A DNA stretch of 22,515 bases from the NCBI GenBank assembly GCA_031282465.1, contig JAITDR010000113.1, positions 1 to 22,515 of the forward strand, written 5' to 3'. Under the pieces are notes generated by a model, which did not search any database, was not told the origin of the DNA, and was given only the letters and a program-made list of their open reading frames with translations. Below are positions 15,388 through 22,515 of this stretch, piece by piece; the stretch's first letter is position 1; each line of letters starts with the position of its first letter. This stretch comes from Desulfovibrio sp. (lineage in GTDB: Bacteria > Desulfobacterota > Desulfovibrionia > Desulfovibrionales > Desulfovibrionaceae). A program made the translations under genes and the position numbers.

Positions 15388-18300
15388 ATGGTCAATCCTT
15401 CCCGCCTTTTTATTACACGCCCGGTTGCAACTTCCCTGCTCACGGCCGCCCTCCTGCTTTCCGGACTGCTCGCCCTGCGCAATCTGCCCGTTTCGGCGTT
15501 GCCGGAGATAGATTATCCCACCATACAGGTCGTCACGCTTTATCCCGGCGCAGGTCCGGAAGTGGTGACTTCAGGCATAACCGCGCCCCTTGAAAACCAG
15601 TTCGGACAGATGCCGGGCCTTGACCGCATGTCTTCGCAGAGTTCCGCCGAGGCCTCGGTAATCACTCTTCGCTTCATTCTGGAAATGAGCCTGGACACGG
15701 CGGAGCAACAGGTACAGGCGGCAATCAACGCCGCCGCCGGCTATTTGCCCTCGGATCTGCCCAATCCTCCCGTGTACAACAAGGTCAACCCGGCCGACCC
15801 GCCGATTATGATTCTGGCTGCCTCCGCCGTGGGCATGACCCTGCCCGCCCTTCAGGACATGATAGATACACGGTTGGCGCAAAAAATCTCCCAAATATCC
15901 GGTGTCGGGCTGGTCAGCCTGTCGGGCGGCCAAAAGCCGGCCGTCCGCGTGCAAGTCGACCCGCGCATGCTGGCCTCTCTGGGATTTTCCATGGACGACG
16001 TCAAAAACGCCGTAGCCGGCGCCAACGTAAGCATAGCCAAGGGCGGCTTTGACGGGCCCGAACGTTCTATGACCATAGACGCCAACGATCAGTTGCGCAG
16101 CTCCGACGAATACCGGCGGCTGATCATCGGCTACAGAAACAATGCCCCCGTCTACCTGTCCGCGGCGGCCGATCTTACAGACGGGGCGGAAAACGAATAT
16201 CTGGCCGCCTGGCACAACACGACGCCCGCCGTCATCATCAATATCCGCAGACAGCCGGGTGCGAACATCATCAAAGTCGCCGACGACATAAAACGTATTC
16301 TGCCCGCCCTGCTCACCACGCTTCCCGGCGGTGTGGACATCGACATCCTGACGGACAGAACCGTCACCATCAGGGCCACCATAGCCGATGTACGCTTTGA
16401 ACTGGTGCTGGCGGTAGTCATGGTCATCGTCATCATGTTTCTCTTTCTGGGCAGCCTGCCCGCAACAATCATCCCCGGCACGGCGGTCCCGCTCTCGCTG
16501 ATAGGCAGCTTCGGCCTGATGTATTTTCTGGGTTTTTCCGTCAACAATCTCACTCTGATGGCCCTGACCATCGCGGCCGGCTTTGTGGTTGACGACGCCA
16601 TAGTCGTGACGGAAAACATCAGCAGGCACATGGAATCAGGCAAAAGTCCCATGCAGGCCGCTCTGGACGGCTCCGGGCAAATCGGCTTCACCATCATTTC
16701 CCTGACCGTATCGCTGGTCGCCGTGCTCATTCCTCTGCTCTTTATGGGTGATGTCGTCGGGCGGCTGTTTCGTGAATTCGCCGTGACCCTGGCTGTGTCC
16801 ATCCTGCTTTCAGCAGCGCTTTCCTTGAGCCTTACACCCATGATGTGCGCGCATATCCTGCCGCCGCCCTCGAAAGAGCGGGAGCGGCGGAGCGGTGTAT
16901 GGCAAGGGGTTCTGAACCTTTACGAGCGCCTGTTGCTGAAAGTGCTGGATCACCAGGGAGCTACCCTGGCGGTCGCCGCCGGAACCCTGGCGCTGACCAT
17001 AGTCCTGTACATCACCATACCCAAGGGATTTTTCCCCGTGCAGGACACCGGGCTGATTTCCGGCATCACCGAGGCCGCCCAGGACATCGGCTTCCAGGCC
17101 ATGGCACGCAAGCAGCGCGAACTTGCCGCCCTTGTGCTGGAAGACCCCGATGTCGAGAGCCTGTCTTCCTTTATCGGCGTCGACGGGAGTAATCCGTCTC
17201 TGAACAGCGGTCGCATGTCCATTAATCTGAAAGAACAGGCCGAGCGCACGAGCCGCGCGCCGGAGATCATCCGACGACTGAAGGCGCGCCTGGAAAGCCT
17301 GTCGGGCATTACCCTGTACATGCAGCCTGCTCAGGACATCACCATCGAAGACAAGGTCTCCCGCACCCTGTACCAGTTCAGCCTGGAGTCCCTGAACACG
17401 GACAACCTGAAGGTCTGGATCCCCCGCCTGCTCGCCGCCCTGGCCGAGCGCCCGGAGCTTGCCGACGTCGCCTCGGATCTCCAGGCCGCCGGTACCGAAG
17501 CCTTCCTGGTCATCGACCGCGACCGGGCGAGTTCTCTGGGGGTTTCGGCGGCAGCCGTAGACAACGCCCTGTACAACGCCTTCGGGCGGCGCATGATTTC
17601 CACCATTTTCACCCAAAGCAGCCAATATCGGGTCATTTTGGAGGCCAAGCCGGAGTTTCGCCGCGACATCTCAAGTTTCCTGCATATTTACCTCAAAGGC
17701 GCGGACGGGAGCATGGTGCCGCTGACCTCCCTGGCCAGCGTGGAAGAGCGCGAGAGTCCCCTGGTCATCAACAGGCAAGGGCAGTTCCCTTCAGCTACCG
17801 TCTCCTTCAACCTGGGACCCGGATACAGCCTGGGCGACGCCGTCGGCGCCGTTGAAGAAACGGCAAAGGCAATCGGGCTGCCGGCAAGTCTGCCCTTGAC
17901 CTTTGAAGGCGCCGCCGGAGCCTTCCGGGCTTCCCTTTCCGGCACCCTGCAGTTGATCCTGGCCGCCCTGCTGACCATGTACATTGTGCTCGGCGTGCTT
18001 TACGAGCATTACATACACCCCGTCACCATACTTTCAACGCTGCCGTCGGCGGGCGTCGGAGCGTTGTCGGCCCTGATCGTCTGCGATATGGACCTCGGCA
18101 TCGTGGGCATCATAGGCATTATTCTGCTCATCGGCATCGTCAAGAAAAATGCCATCATGATGATTGATTTCGCGCTGGATGCCGAGCGACATGAAGGCAA
18201 AAGCCCGCGCGAGGCCATCCGTCAAGCTTGTCTGCTGCGCCTGCGCCCCATTCTCATGACCACATTTGCCGCCTTGTTCAGCGCCCTGCCCATGATGCTC

Positions 18301-18507
18301 GGCGACGGCATGGGTTCGGAACTGCGCAGGCCCCTCGGCGTGACCATGATCGGCGGCCTGTTGGTCAGTCAGGTCCTGACCCTGTTCACAACCCCGGTCA
18401 TTTATCTGGCTTTCGACAAAGCGGGACGCCGCCTCAGAAAAATACTGCAGAAAACGGCGACCCGCACTTCGGAAACTGTGATCAACGCTCCGGGAAACGT
18501 GCGCTGA
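15388..18507 (+). CDS. mdtB: RND multidrug efflux permease subunit, MdtB type
   Basis: This is a 1039-residue inner-membrane proton antiporter of the HAE1 family. The N-terminus ([36 protein letters not shown]) closely follows E. coli MdtB. The blocks [49 protein letters not shown] and [20 protein letters not shown] also match it. The proton-relay residues Asp402 and Asp403 ([10 protein letters not shown]) and Lys919 ([10 protein letters not shown]) are present. Twelve membrane helices and two large periplasmic loops are expected. MdtB works as a heterotrimer with MdtC, an MdtA adaptor and an outer-membrane channel. MdtC is encoded two genes downstream; no adaptor gene lies upstream. A glycosyltransferase gene starts 35 nt after its stop. 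Confidence 0.95.
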   Translation: MVNPSRLFITRPVATSLLTAALLLSGLLALRNLPVSALPEIDYPTIQVVTLYPGAGPEVVTSGITAPLENQFGQMPGLDRMSSQSSAEASVITLRFILEMSLDTAEQQVQAAINAAAGYLPSDLPNPPVYNKVNPADPPIMILAASAVGMTLPALQDMIDTRLAQKISQISGVGLVSLSGGQKPAVRVQVDPRMLASLGFSMDDVKNAVAGANVSIAKGGFDGPERSMTIDANDQLRSSDEYRRLIIGYRNNAPVYLSAAADLTDGAENEYLAAWHNTTPAVIINIRRQPGANIIKVADDIKRILPALLTTLPGGVDIDILTDRTVTIRATIADVRFELVLAVVMVIVIMFLFLGSLPATIIPGTAVPLSLIGSFGLMYFLGFSVNNLTLMALTIAAGFVVDDAIVVTENISRHMESGKSPMQAALDGSGQIGFTIISLTVSLVAVLIPLLFMGDVVGRLFREFAVTLAVSILLSAALSLSLTPMMCAHILPPPSKERERRSGVWQGVLNLYERLLLKVLDHQGATLAVAAGTLALTIVLYITIPKGFFPVQDTGLISGITEAAQDIGFQAMARKQRELAALVLEDPDVESLSSFIGVDGSNPSLNSGRMSINLKEQAERTSRAPEIIRRLKARLESLSGITLYMQPAQDITIEDKVSRTLYQFSLESLNTDNLKVWIPRLLAALAERPELADVASDLQAAGTEAFLVIDRDRASSLGVSAAAVDNALYNAFGRRMISTIFTQSSQYRVILEAKPEFRRDISSFLHIYLKGADGSMVPLTSLASVEERESPLVINRQGQFPSATVSFNLGPGYSLGDAVGAVEETAKAIGLPASLPLTFEGAAGAFRASLSGTLQLILAALLTMYIVLGVLYEHYIHPVTILSTLPSAGVGALSALIVCDMDLGIVGIIGIILLIGIVKKNAIMMIDFALDAERHEGKSPREAIRQACLLRLRPILMTTFAALFSALPMMLGDGMGSELRRPLGVTMIGGLLVSQVLTLFTTPVIYLAFDKAGRRLRKILQKTATRTSETVINAPGNVR

Positions 18508-18542
18508 ACAGCGCCGCCCGTGCGCCGTGCAGGACTGCTCTC

Positions 18543-19379
18543 ATGCGCTACAGCATCGTTACGGCAACATTGAACGCCTCATGTTTTCTGCCCCGTACGC
18601 TGAACTCCGTTCTGGCGCAACGGGACTGTGACTGCGAAATAATTGTAAAAGACGGGGCGTCCGCAGACGGCACCGTGGACATCCTGAAAAAGTACGGAAG
18701 CCGCATCATCTGGAGCAGTTCGGCGGATAACGGGCTGTACGACGCCTGGAATCAAGCGCTGAACGGCGGCATACACGGCGATTGGGTGCTGTTCCTCGGC
18801 GCGGACGACTTTCTGTTGTCCGATACGGTTCTTGCATGTTGCGGGCGGTATCTTGCCGCCCTGCCGCCTGAAACGGCATTTACCGCAGGCGGTCTCGTCC
18901 TGGGCAGGAACGGACGCCCGAAAACCAGGATACGCAACAACCTGACGGACATGTACAGCCTTTTGCTGCGCGGCGTCGGGCTGCCTTTCCCGGCGACCTT
19001 TATCCGAGCGGGTCTGTTCCGGGAGCAGCGTTTCGACGCTTCTTTCAAGATAGCAGGCGACCTGGAATTCACGGCCCGCCTGCTGACGGCGGACAATCTG
19101 GCCGTCGTGCCGCACTACGTGACGTTCATGGAACACGGCGGCCTGAGCGACAGTCCCGCCCACGCGGAACTGCTGCTTGAGGAAAAAAAACGCGTTCTGC
19201 GCACGCACGTCATTCCCAAAGCCCGCATGATCGCCGAAAGCTGTCTGCGCTACCTGTCTGATGACGTAAACGGAGAGCCGCGCCCCGCGCAAGGCTTCCC
19301 GGTGCGCTCCGGTCAAGGCACGGAAACGCTCTTTTCCGGCCGCGTCCCCGACGTGTCTTTTGCGGAGCGTAAACCGTGA
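18543..19379 (+). CDS. Family 2 glycosyltransferase
   Basis: This 278-residue soluble GT-A fold enzyme would transfer a sugar from a nucleotide donor. The N-terminus MRYSIVTATLNAS and EIIVKDGASADGTVDIL is the canonical GT2 strand pattern. SADNGLYDAWNQAL and WVLFLGADDFLL (Asp88-Asp89, the DXD equivalent) resemble WcaA-like glycosyltransferases. Then comes FDASFKIAGDLEFTARLL, with the acidic pair expected near the acceptor site. Acceptor and sugar are unknown. ATG 18543 is chosen because the GT2 fold starts there and AGGA lies about 8-10 nt upstream; the frame is open far upstream inside mdtB. Its stop overlaps the mdtC start as GTGA, indicating coupled translation. A glycosyltransferase between mdtB and mdtC is unusual. 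Confidence 0.92.
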   Translation: MRYSIVTATLNASCFLPRTLNSVLAQRDCDCEIIVKDGASADGTVDILKKYGSRIIWSSSADNGLYDAWNQALNGGIHGDWVLFLGADDFLLSDTVLACCGRYLAALPPETAFTAGGLVLGRNGRPKTRIRNNLTDMYSLLLRGVGLPFPATFIRAGLFREQRFDASFKIAGDLEFTARLLTADNLAVVPHYVTFMEHGGLSDSPAHAELLLEEKKRVLRTHVIPKARMIAESCLRYLSDDVNGEPRPAQGFPVRSGQGTETLFSGRVPDVSFAERKP

Positions 19380-22300
19380 ACCTGTCCGCAATCTTCATTT
19401 TCCGGCCTGTCGGCACCACGTTGCTCACTTCGGCCGTAGTTCTGGTGGGTCTGGCAGCCTATGCCCTGCTGCCGGTCGCGCCCCTGCCCCAAGTGGATTT
19501 CGCCACCATCCGGGTCCAGGCGAGCCTGCCGGGAGCAAGCCCCGAAACCATGGCCGCTACAGTCGCAACCCCTCTGGAACGAGCCTTGGGGCGCATCGCG
19601 GGCATCACGGAAATGACGTCCACCAGTTCGCAGGGCAGCACAAGCATCGTCCTGCAGTTCGACCTTTCCCGCGACATTGACGGGGCGGCCCGCGACGTGC
19701 AGGGGGCGATCAACGCGGCGGTCTCCACTCTGCCCTCCATGCCGCGCAATCCGAGTTACCATAAAAGCAACCCGGCGGATGCCCCCGTCATGGTCATCGG
19801 CCTGACCTCAAGCGTCCTCGGTCTCGGCGAACTGTACGACGTCGCCTCCACGGTTTTCGCGCAGAAGCTTTCGCAGGTTTACGGCGTCGGCGAGGTGACG
19901 GTCGGGGGATCTTCCCTGCCGGCGGTGCGCGTGGAAATCGACCCCGGCGCTTTGCACAGCCGGGGACTCTCTCTGGAGGAGGTGCGTTCCGCCGTAATAC
20001 GCGCAAACGTCAACAGCCCCAAGGGGATGCTCGACAACGGGGAACGCCGCCTGAGCATAGGGGCCGAGGACCGTCTGAGCCGGGCCGAGGATTTTGCCTC
20101 GGTGATTATCCGCCACACGGACGGCGCAACGTTGCGCCTGTCCGACGTAGCCGAAGTCGGAGACGGCGTCGAAGACAAAAGAAACATCGGCTATGCCGGC
20201 GGCAACCCGGCAATTCTTCTGGTAATTTACAAGCAGCCCGGCGCAAACATCATTGAAACCGTGCGCCGCGTGCGCGACATTCTGCCGACCTTACGGTCGT
20301 GGGTGCCGGAGAGCGTGGATTTCACCATCACCATGGATCGCTCCCCGTCCATCGCGGCTTCCGTGCGGGAAGTGGAAAAGGCCCTGCTGCTCTCCATGTG
20401 TCTGGTCATACTCGTGGTATTCCTGTTCCTCCGCAATGCCGGGGCCACCTTTATCCCCGCCGTCGCCGTGCCCGCCTCCCTGGCCGGCACCTTTGCCGTC
20501 ATGTATCTGTGCGGCTTCAGCCTGAACCATCTTTCCCTCATGGCGTTGACGGTGGCTACGGGCTTTGTGGTGGACGACGCCGTCGTGGTCACGGAAAACA
20601 TCGCCAGACACATGGAAAACGGAAAACAGGCAGTGGAAGCCGCACTGCTGGGCAGCCGTGAAGTCGCGTTCACCGTGTTTTCCATCAGCATATCGCTGGT
20701 GGCGGTCTTCATTCCCATCCTCGGCATGGGGGGGCTGTTGGGCAGGCTGTTCCGGGAATTCGCGGTCACCCTGTCCGCTGCCGTGCTGGTTTCCATGGTG
20801 ATTTCTCTGATTTCGACGCCCATGCTTTGCGCCGCCCTTTTGAAGTCCGGCGGGCATGCGGCGTACGCTCCGGAGCGCGGGGACAACAGTCCGCAGAAGT
20901 CGCCGGACGGGCTGCTCGCCGGCTTCAAACATTTCCGAGGCGGCTTCCCGGAGATGCTGCTCGGCGTTTACGCACGCACCTTGGCCGTTGCGCTGCGCTA
21001 CAAGCGCATCACCTTGCTGCTGCTCCTCCTGACGGTAGGGTTCAATATATACCTGTACATCATCGTACCCAAGGGTTTTTTCCCCCAGCAGGATGTGGGG
21101 CAGATTTTCGGCATGATCCGGGCGGACGAGAGCATTTCATTCCAGGCCATGCAGCCCAAGCTGGTCCGACTGATGGACATCGTACGTTCCCATCCGGATG
21201 TGGCGCAGGTGGGAGGATTTACGGGCGGTCGGCAGCGCAATTCCGGTATGGTGTTCATCACGCTCAAGCCCGCGCAGGAGCGCAACAAATCAGCCGCGCA
21301 GGTCATCAACGAACTGCGGGTGAAACTCGCCGGGGTCGCAGGCGGGGAACTCTTTCTTTCTCCCATGCAGGACCTGCGCATGGGCGGCAGGCGCACCCGC
21401 GCGGAGCACCAGTTCACCCTGCAGAGCGACGACCTGAGCCTGTTGCGTCGCTGGACGCCGCTCGTGACCGAAGCCTTCCGGCGGATTCCCGGTCTTGTGG
21501 ACGTGAATTCGGATCAGGAAACACGCGGCCTGCAAACCATGGTCACCGTCGACAGAGAGACGCTTGCCAGGCTCGGCGTCACGCAACGGCAGGTGGACAC
21601 GGCGCTTGGGCTGGCTTTCGGACAGGCGTTTGCCTCGACCATTTACACCGACGTCAACCAGTACCGTGTGGTCATGGAGTATGCCGACCCCTATCTCCAG
21701 GGGCCGGAAGGGCTGTTTTACCTGTATGTTCCGGCCGGCGCGGACGCGCAGCAGATGCAGGACGCCGCACGCGCGGGGCTTTCCGGGAATGCCGGGTCGT
21801 CACTGTATACGGTTTCGGCGACGGAAAGCGTCACGGGACAACTGATTCCCCTGAACGCCTTTGCCGACTTTTCCCCGTCCCTGACCTCGCTTTCCGTGTC
21901 GCACCAGGGACAGTTTACGGCCGCCACCATTTCGTTCAACCTGTTGCCGGATAACGCCCTCTCCCAAGTACAAGAGAGGATTCGCGAGGTAATGGAAACA
22001 ATCGGGGTGCCGGAAGCGGTGCGCGGTTCTTTTTCCGGCACGGCCGGGGCTTTTGCCTCCGCCCTGCGCGACCAGCCCCTGCTGATACTCGCGGCGCTGC
22101 TGACGCTTTATATAGTGCTGGGCGTCCTGTATGAAAGCCTGATCCATCCTTTGACCATTCTTTCCACCCTGCCTTCCGCCGGGGTGGGCGCTATTTCCGG
22201 GTTAATGCTTTTCGGAGCGGAATTCACCGTCATAGCCTTTATCGGCGTTCTGCTGCTGGCGGGGATCGTCAAAAAAAACGCCATCCTGATGATAGATTTT

Positions 22301-22515
22301 GCACTGGAAGCCCAACGCAACGAAGGGCTTTCGGCGGAAGCGGCCGTGTACAAGGCCTGCCTGCTGCGTTTCCGACCCATCATGATGACGACCATGGCCG
22401 CGGTAGGCGGGGCGCTTCCTTTGCTGCTGGGCAGGGGCGACGGCGCGGAACTGCGGACGCCGCTGGGGATTACCATTGTGGCCGGTTTACTGGTCAGTCA
22501 GTTGTTGACCCTTTA
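19376..22515 (+). CDS. mdtC: RND multidrug efflux permease subunit, MdtC type (3' end beyond right edge)
   Basis: GTG 19376 opens a frame of 1046 codons that leaves the window without a stop; I checked the frame at four points. The blocks LLPVAPLPQVDFATI, LPGASPETMAATVATPLER, LGRIAGITEMTSTSSQGST, DIDGAARDVQGAINAA and NPADAPVMVIGLTS follow E. coli MdtC. Proton-relay residues are Asp400 and Asp401 (GFVVDDAVVV) and Lys966 ([10 protein letters not shown]). The loop after the sixth helix (about residues 488-525) is longer than in MdtB and explains the shifted lysine. GGAG lies 8 nt before the GTG. The GTGA overlap with the glycosyltransferase gene implies coupled translation. An adaptor or outer-membrane channel gene may follow to the right. 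Confidence 0.95.
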   Translation, partial: MNLSAIFIFRPVGTTLLTSAVVLVGLAAYALLPVAPLPQVDFATIRVQASLPGASPETMAATVATPLERALGRIAGITEMTSTSSQGSTSIVLQFDLSRDIDGAARDVQGAINAAVSTLPSMPRNPSYHKSNPADAPVMVIGLTSSVLGLGELYDVASTVFAQKLSQVYGVGEVTVGGSSLPAVRVEIDPGALHSRGLSLEEVRSAVIRANVNSPKGMLDNGERRLSIGAEDRLSRAEDFASVIIRHTDGATLRLSDVAEVGDGVEDKRNIGYAGGNPAILLVIYKQPGANIIETVRRVRDILPTLRSWVPESVDFTITMDRSPSIAASVREVEKALLLSMCLVILVVFLFLRNAGATFIPAVAVPASLAGTFAVMYLCGFSLNHLSLMALTVATGFVVDDAVVVTENIARHMENGKQAVEAALLGSREVAFTVFSISISLVAVFIPILGMGGLLGRLFREFAVTLSAAVLVSMVISLISTPMLCAALLKSGGHAAYAPERGDNSPQKSPDGLLAGFKHFRGGFPEMLLGVYARTLAVALRYKRITLLLLLLTVGFNIYLYIIVPKGFFPQQDVGQIFGMIRADESISFQAMQPKLVRLMDIVRSHPDVAQVGGFTGGRQRNSGMVFITLKPAQERNKSAAQVINELRVKLAGVAGGELFLSPMQDLRMGGRRTRAEHQFTLQSDDLSLLRRWTPLVTEAFRRIPGLVDVNSDQETRGLQTMVTVDRETLARLGVTQRQVDTALGLAFGQAFASTIYTDVNQYRVVMEYADPYLQGPEGLFYLYVPAGADAQQMQDAARAGLSGNAGSSLYTVSATESVTGQLIPLNAFADFSPSLTSLSVSHQGQFTAATISFNLLPDNALSQVQERIREVMETIGVPEAVRGSFSGTAGAFASALRDQPLLILAALLTLYIVLGVLYESLIHPLTILSTLPSAGVGAISGLMLFGAEFTVIAFIGVLLLAGIVKKNAILMIDFALEAQRNEGLSAEAAVYKACLLRFRPIMMTTMAAVGGALPLLLGRGDGAELRTPLGITIVAGLLVSQLLTL

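Noticed and set aside
15571..16629. A 352-codon minus-strand frame
   Set aside because: Antisense to MdtB. The His/Gly/Asp-rich translation without motifs is typical of a shadow frame.
20827..21954. A 375-codon plus-strand frame, which raised the question of a frameshift in mdtC
   Set aside because: The mdtC frame stays open and correct on both sides (checked at 20561, 21476 and 22262), so this is an out-of-frame shadow and there is no frameshift.
1..22515. tRNA, rRNA, CRISPR array, IS element, integrase or attachment site
   Set aside because: Looked for on both strands by eye. No cloverleaf, regularly spaced short repeats, transposase motif or tRNA-end duplication was found.

Overview
The window most likely comes from a member of the Desulfovibrionaceae. 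The clearest marker is the adenylate kinase at 6730-7401, 223 codons long. It carries the Cys-X5-His-X15-Cys-X2-Cys metal site known from Desulfovibrio gigas, with its first cysteine at residue 129. The DNA is GC-rich, and the other proteins are typical of a Gram-negative envelope: MdtB/MdtC-type RND pumps, a lipoprotein and a murein carboxypeptidase.

Left third (1-6098, minus strand): one very large open frame that runs off the left edge, encoding a type I polyketide synthase or FAS-like megasynthase. The visible order is KS-AT-DH-cMT-(linker)-ER. The KS, AT and DH catalytic residues are all present. The methyltransferase domain has lost its glycine-rich SAM motif, so the layout resembles animal fatty acid synthase, which carries a dead methyltransferase at the same place. 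The 631-bp divergent gap to adk holds an AT-rich inverted repeat with a Fur-box-like half site, a 72-bp imperfect tandem repeat containing four CGGTCA sites, and a strong sigma-70 promoter for adk.

Middle (6730-11568): adk (+); a small minus-strand protein joining a TRASH-like zinc finger to a PD-(D/E)XK nuclease-like core; a secreted D-Ala-D-Ala carboxypeptidase (+); and an orphan hybrid sensor histidine kinase (-). The convergent gene pairs are separated by conspicuous inverted repeats.

Intergenic 11569-12017: contains a candidate structured RNA, a pseudoknot-compatible fold followed by a textbook intrinsic terminator. No plus-strand gene lies upstream for that terminator to serve. It is followed by a separate promoter for the genes to the right.

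Right half (12018-22515, plus strand): a compact gene run that looks like one transcription unit. It consists of a small SAM methyltransferase, uvrC, a TPR lipoprotein, mdtB, a family 2 glycosyltransferase and mdtC (open at the right edge). Two junctions are 4-nt GTGA overlaps. A glycosyltransferase between the two subunits of a heteromeric RND pump, with no MdtA-type adaptor gene next to them, is unusual. No tRNA, rRNA, CRISPR array, IS element or phage gene was recognised. All calls are from reading the sequence; no database search was run.
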